Source of the DNA: Tropicibacter sp. Alg240-R139
GTDB lineage: Bacteria > Pseudomonadota > Alphaproteobacteria > Rhodobacterales > Rhodobacteraceae
Direction of reading: 5' to 3'
Assembly (NCBI RefSeq): GCF_900537075.1
Contig: NZ_UNRA01000004.1
Coordinates: forward strand, 1-64,000
DNA length: 64,000 bases
The notes under the pieces are model-generated. The model searched no databases. It had not been told where the DNA came from and saw only the letters and a program-made list of their open reading frames with translations. Both the position numbers and the translations under genes were made by a program. Positions within the stretch are counted from its first letter, which is position 1. The number at the start of each line of letters is the position of its first letter. This document shows, piece after piece, positions 26,907 to 34,986 of this stretch.

Positions 26907-27632
26907 TTAGTTGCATGTTTTTTCTTCGTCATATGACGACAGTAGCCCTTGAATACCTTCTTCAAGCTCATCCAACGCGGCGGGCCAGAGCTCATTGAGC
27001 TTGCTCACGGACGGCCAGTGGCCCTCCAGATCTTTACCCGTATCAAATGAAACAGAAACGGCAGTGCCGTCGGGTAGACGACCACGTAATCTGCAACTGT
27101 AGGATTGGGGGTCACTACTGTATAACGGCAAGCCCTGGCTACATCTGACGAAAACGATGTTCTCAAAAAGCCTTATGTCGATTTCGTAATCTGTTTGAAT
27201 ACCGTTGTTGTGCGTCGTCATAGTGGACTGAGTTGCCCGTTCGCCAGGAGGTAGGTAGGGGTCGAGGGCGTCCAAGCGACTGCCTATTGCCAGTTGAGAC
27301 ACTGCAAACATTGATTTACGCCCGAGAAGGAGCTCCATCACAGGCGGTGTACGAGAACTACGAGAGCCTCCAAAGCTATTATAGGTAAATTTTCTTAGAT
27401 TTAGCGGCGGCTGACCAACTTTCCATGTATAGGGAGTCTGTTCAGCTCCTTCGCCCGTATCAAGCTTAATACGTTTACCCCTGGAGTTTAACTGGCCATA
27501 TTGAGGAAGGTTGTACAGCTGGCCGTCTTTACAAACAGGTATTCGGATGTCCTCCTGCGCAGCACTCTCAGTGACGAGAAAGCTGAACAAAATAGCGCAA
27601 AGCCATGGGGATGTTTTCTTAGCAGCTCTCAT
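26907..27632 (-). CDS. Hypothetical secreted protein
   Basis: A 241-residue protein with a Sec signal (MRAAKKTSPWLCAILFSFLV, cleavage near ESAAQ). The mature protein has four Cys residues (PVCKDG, VRCSQG, YSCRLRG, KTCN), which may form two disulfides. No family recognised. The mature sequence is Ser/Thr/Tyr-rich, and the DNA looks visibly more AT-rich and less codon-biased than its neighbours, which suggests acquisition by transfer. It stands alone between imuA and the rhodanese gene, with no obvious partner. Confidence 0.7.
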   Translation of the reverse strand: MRAAKKTSPWLCAILFSFLVTESAAQEDIRIPVCKDGQLYNLPQYGQLNSRGKRIKLDTGEGAEQTPYTWKVGQPPLNLRKFTYNSFGGSRSSRTPPVMELLLGRKSMFAVSQLAIGSRLDALDPYLPPGERATQSTMTTHNNGIQTDYEIDIRLFENIVFVRCSQGLPLYSSDPQSYSCRLRGRLPDGTAVSVSFDTGKDLEGHWPSVSKLNELWPAALDELEEGIQGLLSSYDEEKTCN

Positions 27633-27726
27633 CTGATCTCTCTGGGGGCGCCTCAGTCTGATTGGCTACGTCAGTTGTCGTCATGACCTGACCCAAATCG
27701 CTGATAGTGAAGTGTCGGTCTTGATG

Positions 27727-28125
27727 TCATGAACGCTCCTGCACTGGCCCGTCCTGTTTCAGCCATTCGCTGAACCCACCCTCTAGATGCAGCACCGGGG
27801 ACAGGCCCATCTCTTGCGCGACTTTGGCGCTGAGCGCGGAGCGCCAGGCGCTGGCGCAGTAGAAGACGTAGGTTTTGTCCTGGTTGAAGACGTCCTTGTG
27901 GTAGGGGCTGTCGGGGTCGATCCAGAATTCCAGCATCCCGCGGGGGCATGAGAAAGCGCCGGGGATCATGCCTGCGCGCTGTAACTCGCGGAAATCGCGC
28001 AAGTCGATGAACACGTAATCGTCATTGTCATAGAGCGTCTTGGCCTCGGCCACCGGCATGGTTTTGACATGTTCATTTGCCTCGGCCAGAAGCGTATTGA
28101 TCCCTTTGGTGATGGTCTGCGGCAT
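27727..28125 (-). CDS. Rhodanese-like sulfurtransferase
   Basis: A 132-residue single rhodanese domain. The ATG at 28125 with GGGGAAAG upstream is preferred over an in-frame codon at 28179. DYVFIDLRDFRELQRAGMIPG is the first conserved block. The active loop is CASAWRSA, with the persulfide Cys. HLEGGFSEW is the C-terminal block. It probably transfers sulfane sulfur to cyanide or thiol acceptors in the cytosol. Divergent from the aldo/keto reductase gene, 113 bases away. Confidence 0.88.
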   Translation of the reverse strand: MPQTITKGINTLLAEANEHVKTMPVAEAKTLYDNDDYVFIDLRDFRELQRAGMIPGAFSCPRGMLEFWIDPDSPYHKDVFNQDKTYVFYCASAWRSALSAKVAQEMGLSPVLHLEGGFSEWLKQDGPVQERS

Positions 28126-28238
28126 GGCTCTTTCCCCTTTGTCTGCGCGCAGGCTGTCCGAAAACGGGCCGGGCGGCAAGGGGTTGCCTCTGCCTGTGTG
28201 CCAGCTAGGGTTCAGCCCAAGCAGTGAGAGGATTTTCC

Positions 28239-29285
28239 ATGAAGATGAACCCGTTGGGCCGGACTGGCATGCAGGTGTCCGAACTGTGCCTGGGCACGAT
28301 GACCTTTGGCACCCAGACCGGCGAGGCCGAGGCCCATGCGCAGATGGATCTGGCGTTGGCGTCCGGCATCAATTTTGTCGATGCGGCCGAGATGTATCCG
28401 GTGAACCCGATCTCGGCCGAGACGGTCGGGCGGACCGAAGAGATCATTGGCAATTGGAATGGCGCCCACGCAAGTCAACGGGGCGATTACATTCTGGCCA
28501 CCAAACATTCCGGTGCGGGGTTTGCCCATGCCCGTGACGGCGCGCCGATTTCGGCGGCGACCATTCCGGGAGCCATCGAGGGCTCGCTGAAGCGGCTGCA
28601 AACGGATTACATCGACCTCTATCAGTTCCACTGGCCCAATCGCGGCAGTTATATGTTCCGGCAGAACTGGACCTTTGATCCGTCGGGACAGAACCGAGAG
28701 AAGACGCTGGCCAATATGCAAGAGTGTCTGGAGGCCCTGCAGGTGCAGGTCGACAAGGGCAACATCCGCGCCTTTGGCCTGTCAAATGAAAGCGCATGGG
28801 GCACGGCGCAGTGGTTGCGACTGGCCGAGGCCGGGTATGGTCCGCGCGTGGCGTCAATCCAGAACGAATACTCGTTGCTGTGCCGGATGTATGACACCGA
28901 TCTGGCTGAATTGAGCGTGAACGAAGACGTCGGGTTGCTTGCCTTTTCACCGCTGGGGACTGGCTTGCTTACGGGCAAGTATCAAGGCGGCGCTATGCCT
29001 GATGGGTCACGCAAGTCGATCAGCCCCGAATTGGGGGGGCGGCACTCCAAGCGCGTCTATGATGTGGTTGCGGTCTATCTGCAGATCGCCGTAAAGCATG
29101 AGCTGGACCCGGTGCACATGGCGCTGGCCTGGTGCCGGACAAGGCCTTTCATGGCTTCGGCCATCTTTGGGGCGACGCGGATGGAGCAGCTGGAACACGT
29201 GTTGGGCTCGGTCGACGTTGAACTGTCGCAAGACGTTTTAGACGAAGTTAACGCGGCGCATCGAGCGTACCCGATGCCGTATTGA
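28239..29285 (+). CDS. Aldo/keto reductase, Tas family
   Basis: A 348-residue (beta/alpha)8 NADPH oxidoreductase. The ATG at 28239 has GAGAGGA upstream. The catalytic tetrad can be placed: Asp and Tyr in FVDAAEMYPV, Lys in ILATKHSG, and His in YQFHWPN. IRAFGLSNESAWGTAQWL and LLAFSPLGTGLLTGKY are typical of Tas/YajO reductases. It reduces carbonyls; natural substrate unknown. Followed by a common Rhodobacterales intergenic repeat. Confidence 0.9.
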   Translation: MKMNPLGRTGMQVSELCLGTMTFGTQTGEAEAHAQMDLALASGINFVDAAEMYPVNPISAETVGRTEEIIGNWNGAHASQRGDYILATKHSGAGFAHARDGAPISAATIPGAIEGSLKRLQTDYIDLYQFHWPNRGSYMFRQNWTFDPSGQNREKTLANMQECLEALQVQVDKGNIRAFGLSNESAWGTAQWLRLAEAGYGPRVASIQNEYSLLCRMYDTDLAELSVNEDVGLLAFSPLGTGLLTGKYQGGAMPDGSRKSISPELGGRHSKRVYDVVAVYLQIAVKHELDPVHMALAWCRTRPFMASAIFGATRMEQLEHVLGSVDVELSQDVLDEVNAAHRAYPMPY

Positions 29286-29352
29286 GGCGAGAACGGGAGG
29301 GGGGCGCTGCCCCCGTCCTGCGGACTCCCCCCGGAGTATTTTCGAAAAGATG
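29286..29352 (+). repeat. Rhodobacterales-type intergenic repeat (GGGGGCGCTGCCCCC ... GGAGTATTTT)
   Basis: GGGGGGCGCTGCCCCC is followed by GTCCTGCGGACTCCCCC and GGAGTATTTTCGAAAAGATGA. This layout of GC hairpins ending in a GGAGTATTT motif is a recurrent element between genes in this order, as I recall it. It lies between two convergent genes and can act as a terminator. Confidence 0.6.
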
Positions 29353-29356
29353 AACG

Positions 29357-30346
29357 TTAGTGGTGTGTGGGTTGACCGTGATCTTGTCGCAAGTCACGGG
29401 CCGTTAACCCATGGGCCGTTCGAAAGGCACGGGCAAAACTGGATTGCGACGTGAAACCAGTGGCCATGGCGACATCCATCAGTGGGATTTCGGTGTCGGT
29501 GACCAGGCGACGGGCTTCGGCCAATCTCAGGTGCAGATAATGGTCCTGGGGTGTCGTGTTCAGGCGCAGGCGGAACTGCTGTTGCAGGGTCCGTGAGCTG
29601 GTGCCAAGGGTGTTGGCGATGTCCGAGAGCGGCATCGGCTCTTCCAGCGCGGCCTCCATCAATGCGTTGGCCTTGGCGGTCAGCGCGTTGTGGCGATGAG
29701 GCAGACCGGTGCGACTTTGCGGTTTTGTTGGCGCGGGCGCACCGTCGTAAAGGAACAGTCCCGAGACGCGTGAGGCAAAACCGGACCCGTGGCGGGCAGC
29801 GATAATGTGTAGCATCATTTCGATGGCGGGCATGGCCCCGCCAGAGGTCAGGCGGTTTTCGGACAGGGTGAAGCGGTCACGCAGCACTTCGATCTCGGGG
29901 AAGCGGTTGGCGAAGTTGTCCAGGTCTTCCCAATGAGTGGTGGCGGCATGGCCATCCAGCAACCCGGCCTCGGCCATCAACCAGGGGCCACCGTCGATGC
30001 CTGCAATCGTCGCCCCGCTGGCCGCAATGCGGCGCAGACCTGCCAGCAGGTTGGGTTTGGCATGGCGGGCCAGTTGGAAGCCTGCAATCACGATGAGCAG
30101 ATCACAGCCTTCTAGCCGCGCAAGCGGGATGCCGGGTACGGCCAGGCCACTGGTCAGATGCGCAGGCGTGTCCGTCGCGGTTACATAGTCCCAATCAAAG
30201 GCCGGACGGTCAGCCAGCCGATTGGCGGCTCGCATCGGATCGACCGCCGCAGCGAAGCTGAGCGTGTTGCAATCGTCCAGCACAAGAACGGCTGTTTTCA
30301 GGGCCTGGTGTTCAGGCTGAAGTATGTTTTTTGCGGATTTCATCAA
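29357..30346 (-). CDS. GlxA-family regulator, probable carnitine catabolism activator (CdhR type)
   Basis: A 329-residue protein with an amidotransferase-like N-terminal domain (ALKTAVLVLDDCNTLSFAAAV; AGIDGGPWLMAEAGLLDGH; SGGAMPAIEMML). A C-terminal AraC helix-turn-helix pair follows (LSDIANTLGTSSRTLQQQFR; LMDVAMATGFTSQSSFARAF). The usual nucleophile position reads GIDGG, so the sensor domain is not an enzyme. It is divergent from the carnitine genes at 30478, the arrangement of CdhR in Pseudomonas. It should activate them in response to carnitine or 3-dehydrocarnitine. Confidence 0.88.
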   Translation of the reverse strand: MMKSAKNILQPEHQALKTAVLVLDDCNTLSFAAAVDPMRAANRLADRPAFDWDYVTATDTPAHLTSGLAVPGIPLARLEGCDLLIVIAGFQLARHAKPNLLAGLRRIAASGATIAGIDGGPWLMAEAGLLDGHAATTHWEDLDNFANRFPEIEVLRDRFTLSENRLTSGGAMPAIEMMLHIIAARHGSGFASRVSGLFLYDGAPAPTKPQSRTGLPHRHNALTAKANALMEAALEEPMPLSDIANTLGTSSRTLQQQFRLRLNTTPQDHYLHLRLAEARRLVTDTEIPLMDVAMATGFTSQSSFARAFRTAHGLTARDLRQDHGQPTHH

Positions 30347-30477
30347 GTTCGATTCGCATCATGTGAAGTTTCGATGACAAAGCTGCGCCAGAGTCGGGGA
30401 TGAACGCAAATTGGAATCCGTGGACAAGCCTGGGGATAAGCGCAGGTATAAGACGGTAAATCGAAGGGAAAACACAA

Positions 30478-31395
30478 ATGCCTTTGGAAATGAACCGCGA
30501 CGTCTTCATCACCTGCGCCGTGACCGGCTCGGGCGGGACGCAAGATCGCAGTCCTCATGTGCCCCGATCGCCCAAGCAAATCGCCGACAACGCGATTGCT
30601 GCGGCCAAGGCTGGCGCGGCCGTTGTTCACTGCCATGTGCGGGATCCGGAAACCGGCGCGCCCTCGCGCGATCTGGGCATGTTCCGCGAAGTCACGGACC
30701 GTATTCGCGACGCTGACGTGGACATGGTTTTGAACCTGACCGCCGGTATGGGCGGTGACATGGTGTTCGGGGGGATCGAGAATCCGTTGCCTTTGGCCGA
30801 GGCGGGCACCGATCTGGTTGGCGCTTCTGAGCGGGTCGCGCATATCGCCGAATGTCTGCCCGAAATCTGCACACTGGATTGCGGCACGATGAACTTTGCC
30901 GAGGCTGATTATGTCATGACCAACACCCCTGGGGCGTTGCGCGCCATGGGGCAGATGATGACTGATCTGGGCGTAAAGCCCGAGATTGAAGCTTTTGACA
31001 CCGGCCATCTTTGGTTTGCCAAGCAGTTGGTGAAAGAGGGGATTCTGGAACCCAACGCTTTGGTGCAGCTGTGCATGGGCGTGCCGTGGGGGGCACCCGA
31101 TGACCTGAACACATTCATGGCGATGGTCAACAATGTGCCGGACAACTGGACGTTCTCGGCGTTCTCGCTGGGCCGCAACGAGATGGCCTATGTCGCAGCG
31201 GCCGTTTTGGCAGGCGGCAACGTGCGCGTAGGTCTGGAAGACAACCTGTGGCTGGAAAAGGGCGTTTTGGCCGAGAACTGGCAGTTGGTGGAACGCGCAG
31301 GATCGATCATCGAGAACATGGGCGCGCGGGTCATTGGGCCGCAAGAGGTGCGCGAGAAGCTGGGTCTGGTGAAACGGGCGCCTGTCGCGAAATAA
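30478..31395 (+). CDS. 3-dehydrocarnitine cleavage enzyme (BKACE family)
   Basis: A 305-residue BKACE protein with the zinc signature HCHVRDPETGAPSRD (near residue 51). GVPWGAPDDLNTFMAMV, SLGRNEMAYVAAAVLAGGNV and RVGLEDNLWLEKG follow. GAAGGG precedes the ATG. With a carnitine dehydrogenase downstream and a CdhR-like regulator upstream, the expected reaction is 3-dehydrocarnitine plus acetyl-CoA to betainyl-CoA plus acetoacetate. It is separated from the dehydrogenase by 93 bases containing a hairpin that may set relative expression. Confidence 0.88.
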   Translation: MPLEMNRDVFITCAVTGSGGTQDRSPHVPRSPKQIADNAIAAAKAGAAVVHCHVRDPETGAPSRDLGMFREVTDRIRDADVDMVLNLTAGMGGDMVFGGIENPLPLAEAGTDLVGASERVAHIAECLPEICTLDCGTMNFAEADYVMTNTPGALRAMGQMMTDLGVKPEIEAFDTGHLWFAKQLVKEGILEPNALVQLCMGVPWGAPDDLNTFMAMVNNVPDNWTFSAFSLGRNEMAYVAAAVLAGGNVRVGLEDNLWLEKGVLAENWQLVERAGSIIENMGARVIGPQEVREKLGLVKRAPVAK

Positions 31396-31420
31396 ACTAG
31401 CCTCGTGTGTGGGGCTTATC

Positions 31421-31452
31421 GGGGTGGTGGGCCCGCCCACCCACCCCTTTTT
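31421..31452 (+). terminator. Possible intercistronic terminator or processing hairpin
   Basis: GGGGTGGTGGGC (31421-31432) pairs with GCCCACCCACCCC (31435-31447) with one bulged C, followed by TTTTT. It lies between the BKACE gene and the carnitine dehydrogenase gene, so it probably attenuates rather than fully stops transcription. Confidence 0.55.
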
Positions 31453-31488
31453 CGCCGCTGCGCGGCGGGTACTATTTGGAGCTGACAG

Positions 31489-32952
31489 ATGAAAACAGCA
31501 GCGATCATCGGTGGTGGTGTAATCGGTGGCGGATGGGCCGCACGGTTCCTGCTTAACGGTTGGAACGTGCGGGTGTTCGACCCGGATCCCGAAGCCCAGC
31601 GAAAGATTGGCGAGGTTCTGGGCAACGCCCGCCGTTCGCTGCCGGGGTTGAGCGATGCGCCGCTCCCGCCTGAAGGCGCTTTGACCTTTCACGCTGAAAT
31701 GGCCGACGCCGTTCAGGGCGCTGATTGGATTCAGGAAAGCGTGCCGGAACGGCTGGATATGAAACTGAAGGTCTACAGGGGGCTGCAAGAGGCCTGTGAT
31801 CCGGGCGCGATCATTGGATCGTCGACCAGTGGGTTCAAGCCGTCAGAGCTGCAAGAGGGCGCACTGCGGTCCGAGCAGATCGTTGTGACGCATCCGTTCA
31901 ACCCGGTTTATCTGCTGCCGCTGATCGAGGTCGTCCCGACCAAGGCCAACAGTGCCGAGTTTGTTGCCAAGACGCAGGACCTGTTGAAATCGGTGGGGTT
32001 CTTCCCGTTGCACGTCAAGAAAGAAATCGACGCGCATATTGCTGATCGTTTCCTGGAGGCCGTCTGGCGCGAGGCGTTGTGGCTGGTCAAGGACGGCATT
32101 GCCACGACCGAAGAGATCGACGAGGCGATCCGCATGGGGTTTGGCATCCGGTGGGCGCAGATGGGCCTGTTCGAGACCTATCGCGTCGCGGGCGGCGAGG
32201 CTGGCATGAAGCATTTCATGGCACAGTTCGGTCCGGCTTTGGAATGGCCCTGGACCAAACTGATGGATGTGCCTGAATTCACCGACGAGTTGGTCGACTT
32301 GATCGCTGGTCAGTCGGATGCGCAATCGGGAATGCACTCGATCCGCGAGCTTGAACGTATTCGAGACAACAACCTGGTGGGCATGATGCGCGCGCTCAAG
32401 GCGCAGAACTGGGGCGCAGGGGCGGTGTTGAACGCCTATGATGCGGCGCTGAAACCTGGCGCGCTTCCGACGTTGGACGAGGCGGACCTAAGCCAGCCCA
32501 TCTTGACGCTAAGCCGCGCGGTGCCGTTGGATTGGACCGACTACAACGGTCACATGACCGAGTCTAAGTATCTGGAGGCCTTTGCCAACTCCACTGACCG
32601 GTTCATGGAGATCATCGGTTGCGATTCGGACTACATTTCTTCGGGTGGCAGCTATTTCACCGCCGAGACACACATCCGCCATATCGACGAAACCCATGCA
32701 GGAGCCAGGATTGCAGTACGGACCCAGATGCTGCTTGGCGCAGGCAAGAAGTTGCATCTGTTCCACTCGATGTATGAGGGCGACACATTGCTGGCAACAG
32801 GCGAGAGCTTCCTACTGCATGTGAGCCTGGACACACGGCGGCCCTGCGCACCGTCCGACGCGATTGAAACCGCGATGGCACGGATTGCTGAAGGTCAAGC
32901 TGAGTTGCCGTATCCTGAGGGAGCGGGCAACGCGATCCGCAAACCTGCATGA
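31489..32952 (+). CDS. lcdH: L-carnitine dehydrogenase fused to a hotdog thioesterase (betainyl-CoA thioesterase)
   Basis: A 487-residue two-domain protein. Residues 1 to about 325 are a 3-hydroxyacyl-CoA-dehydrogenase-type enzyme (GGGVIGGGWAARFLLNGWNV NAD motif; VTHPFNPVYLLPLIEVV active-site region; HIADRFLEAVWREALWLV). Residues about 340-487 are a hotdog thioesterase (DWTDYNGHMTESKYLEAF; FLLHVSLDT). The first domain oxidises L-carnitine to 3-dehydrocarnitine. The second should hydrolyse the betainyl-CoA produced by BKACE to glycine betaine, so the fusion carries the first and third steps. Similar fusions are known in rhizobia and other alphaproteobacteria. Its stop overlaps the SDR start by four bases. 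Confidence 0.88.
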   Translation: MKTAAIIGGGVIGGGWAARFLLNGWNVRVFDPDPEAQRKIGEVLGNARRSLPGLSDAPLPPEGALTFHAEMADAVQGADWIQESVPERLDMKLKVYRGLQEACDPGAIIGSSTSGFKPSELQEGALRSEQIVVTHPFNPVYLLPLIEVVPTKANSAEFVAKTQDLLKSVGFFPLHVKKEIDAHIADRFLEAVWREALWLVKDGIATTEEIDEAIRMGFGIRWAQMGLFETYRVAGGEAGMKHFMAQFGPALEWPWTKLMDVPEFTDELVDLIAGQSDAQSGMHSIRELERIRDNNLVGMMRALKAQNWGAGAVLNAYDAALKPGALPTLDEADLSQPILTLSRAVPLDWTDYNGHMTESKYLEAFANSTDRFMEIIGCDSDYISSGGSYFTAETHIRHIDETHAGARIAVRTQMLLGAGKKLHLFHSMYEGDTLLATGESFLLHVSLDTRRPCAPSDAIETAMARIAEGQAELPYPEGAGNAIRKPA

Positions 32953-33722
32953 ACCCCGAAAATAAAAAAAGGGTTCTAATTACCGCTGGCGCGTCCGGAG
33001 TTGGGCGCGCCGTGGCTGAGGCATTTGCCGAGGCCGGTGCGCAAGTATGGGTGGCGGATGTGGATGTCGCTGCTTTGGCTGTCTGCCCTCAAGACTGGCA
33101 ACGCAGTGAAGTGAACGTAGCAGACGAGGCGTCGGTTGCGGCGTGGTTTGCCGAGGTTGAGGCCGCTTGGGGGGGCTTGGATGTGCTCTGCGCCAATGCA
33201 GGGATCGCGGGACCGACGGCCTTGGTCGAGGACGTGGAACTGGACGCGTGGCGGGCATGTCTGGCGGTCAACCTCGAGGGGGCTTTCCTGTGTTCGAAAT
33301 ACGCGGCGCCGATGCTGAAACGGCAGGGGAGCGGCTGCGTTCTGATCACGTCGTCTACGGCAGGGCAATACGGCTATCCCAACCGCGCACCTTATGCAGC
33401 GGCGAAATGGGGCATGGTTGGTTTGGGCAAGACGCTGGCCATGGAGCTTGGGCCGCGTGGGGTGCGTTGTAACGTGATCTGTCCGGGGTCAGTCGAAGGC
33501 CCGCGGATCGAAGGCGTGATGGAGCGCGAAGCAGCGGCCAAAGGCATGACCCGAGATGAGGTCTACGCGGGGTATGCCTCGGGCACCTCAATGGGTTCTT
33601 TCATCGAAGGGCGAGATATTGGTGCGATGGCGGTGTTCCTGGCCTCCGATGCGGCGCGATTGGTGTCGGGACAGGTGATCGCCGTCGACGGGCACACGGT
33701 CAACCCCGACCCCAAGATATGA
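32949..33722 (+). CDS. Short-chain dehydrogenase of the carnitine cluster
   Basis: A 257-residue SDR with the glycine motif TAGASGVG (near residue 12), CANAGIAG, Ser in LITSSTAGQYGYPN, the YAAAKWG active site, and the C-terminus ASDAARLVSGQVIAVDGHTV. It is translation-coupled to the carnitine dehydrogenase. Candidate roles are oxidation of D-carnitine (epimer use) or reduction of the acetoacetate released by BKACE to 3-hydroxybutyrate. The sequence does not decide between them. Last gene of the operon, facing the XRE regulator gene. Confidence 0.85.
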   Translation: MNPENKKRVLITAGASGVGRAVAEAFAEAGAQVWVADVDVAALAVCPQDWQRSEVNVADEASVAAWFAEVEAAWGGLDVLCANAGIAGPTALVEDVELDAWRACLAVNLEGAFLCSKYAAPMLKRQGSGCVLITSSTAGQYGYPNRAPYAAAKWGMVGLGKTLAMELGPRGVRCNVICPGSVEGPRIEGVMEREAAAKGMTRDEVYAGYASGTSMGSFIEGRDIGAMAVFLASDAARLVSGQVIAVDGHTVNPDPKI

Positions 33723-33759
33723 GGGCGCGTCCAGCGTTGCCGGGCGCGTGCTTTTCCTA

Positions 33760-33797
33760 GCTCAGCTTCGCTGAGCCTGAATGGCCCTGCGGGCCAT
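33760..33797. terminator. Pair of hairpins between convergent genes
   Basis: GCTCAG-CTTCG-CTGAGC (33760-33776) and ATGGCCC-TGC-GGGCCAT (33781-33797) are two perfect small hairpins between the SDR stop and the XRE gene end. TTTT precedes the first on the plus strand. Probable bidirectional transcription end. Confidence 0.5.
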
Positions 33798-33800
33798 GGG

Positions 33801-34667
33801 TCATGTGCCGCTGATGGCGGCGCGCAATTGCCTGAGGTGTGTGGGGAAGTGGCGCGCGGTTAGATCGGCCTCGCGCACCAGCGTGTCGAAATGGCGGGAA
33901 AATGTTTCGATCCGGTCCTTGTCGCGGAAGGCCATGTAATGACCGCCGGCGTAAAACACGCACATCAACGGGCCAAAGATCGTGACGGGTGCCGAGTAAA
34001 GCCGCTTGGCGTCAAAGAGATAGACGCGTAGGCGCGGATAGAGCTGCTCGGTGAGCGATAGAAAATGGTCGATTTGTTCCAATCTCACTTCCAGCGATAG
34101 CCCATGATAATAGCCGGTGGCATGGGCAAAGCTGTGAATTTCGTAGAGTGGCATGGCGATTTCATAATCGGATTGCGCGCTGCGCATCCAGGTCAGGCGG
34201 TCCTCGGAAGCGCCGATAGCCTGATCCGCTGTGCGCCCCAGATGGGGTGAATATTCCCATTCCAACAACGCGCGCGTTTTGAGCATGTCAGGCAAAGCAG
34301 CCGGGACATAGCGGATCTTGTAGCCGGCCGCCTGCTGATGCCAGTCAAAGATACGTTCATCCACCAGCGCGCGGGGCGCTTCGGTCAGGCTGAGCGATCC
34401 GGCCAGCAGTTCAGCCGCGCTTTCGGGGCGGTCAGAGAGGCTGAGGAGCCAGTCCGCAGAAACACCAAGAGCACTGGCGCAGGCACCCACCACGTGGGCG
34501 TTAGGCAGACGGGCTCCGTCGTCAGTCAACAGCTGCGAAATTGTCGATCGGTCGACGCCGACCAATCGTGCAAGCGCACTTTGACTGACCTTTCCGTCCT
34601 CCATCGCCTTGGCCATGCGCAAGCGGAATTGGGCGGCGCGAATGCGTTTGTCAATTTTTTCAATCAT
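33801..34667 (-). CDS. XRE-family transcriptional regulator with large ligand-like domain
   Basis: A 288-residue protein. An N-terminal Cro/CI helix-turn-helix (KVSQSALARLVGVDRSTISQLL) is followed by ADWLLSLSDRPESAAELLAG. A roughly 200-residue C-terminal region of unknown type comes next (YKIRYVPAALPDMLKTRALL; LRVYLFDAKRLYSAPVTIFG; CVFYAGGHYMAFRDKDRIET). The size suggests it senses a small molecule. A palindrome directly upstream of the start suggests autoregulation and control of the divergent DUF2061/desaturase pair, although the convergent carnitine genes are the other candidate target. Confidence 0.85.
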   Translation of the reverse strand: MIEKIDKRIRAAQFRLRMAKAMEDGKVSQSALARLVGVDRSTISQLLTDDGARLPNAHVVGACASALGVSADWLLSLSDRPESAAELLAGSLSLTEAPRALVDERIFDWHQQAAGYKIRYVPAALPDMLKTRALLEWEYSPHLGRTADQAIGASEDRLTWMRSAQSDYEIAMPLYEIHSFAHATGYYHGLSLEVRLEQIDHFLSLTEQLYPRLRVYLFDAKRLYSAPVTIFGPLMCVFYAGGHYMAFRDKDRIETFSRHFDTLVREADLTARHFPTHLRQLRAAISGT

Positions 34668-34670
34668 GTG

Positions 34671-34684
34671 GTGATAAATATCAC
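34671..34684. promoter_or_regulatory. Palindromic operator upstream of the XRE regulator
   Basis: GTGATAAATATCAC has perfect six-base arms (GTGATA/TATCAC) with AA between. It begins three bases before the regulator's start codon, in the divergent gap to 34783. Confidence 0.55.
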
Positions 34685-34782
34685 AGATGCTGAGTTTTGT
34701 TAATCATATTCAGAATTCTCAACTGACCGCAGCCCGCGTAGCAAATCAGTGATTACCAAAAAACGGAAAATACGGAGGCAGA

Positions 34783-34986
34783 ATGGAAACGCGGCAAAGA
34801 TCCCTGGTCAAGGCGGTGATCTGGAACTTGATGGGGTTGGTCATGATGACACTGGTGGGGCTGATCGCCACCGGCTCGGCTGCCATCGGCGGAACATTGG
34901 CCCTTGTCAACACGGCCATCGGCCTGACGTTGTACCTGATCTATGAACGCGTTTGGGCTGGTATCCGCTGGGGCCGCAATGCCTGA
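34783..34986 (+). CDS. DUF2061-family small membrane protein
   Basis: A 67-residue protein with two spans (AVIWNLMGLVMMTLVGLIAT and ALVNTAIGLTLYLIYERVW) and the family's final YERVWAGIRWGR. Function of DUF2061 is unknown; some members sit next to sulfur or membrane-lipid genes. It overlaps the desaturase gene by eight bases, so the two proteins are coupled. Confidence 0.8.
   Translation: METRQRSLVKAVIWNLMGLVMMTLVGLIATGSAAIGGTLALVNTAIGLTLYLIYERVWAGIRWGRNA

Noticed and set aside
30343-31788. Long open frame antisense to the carnitine BKACE gene (481 codons)
   Set aside because: His/Arg/Gln-rich low-quality peptide spanning a promoter region and two real genes; no ribosome site.
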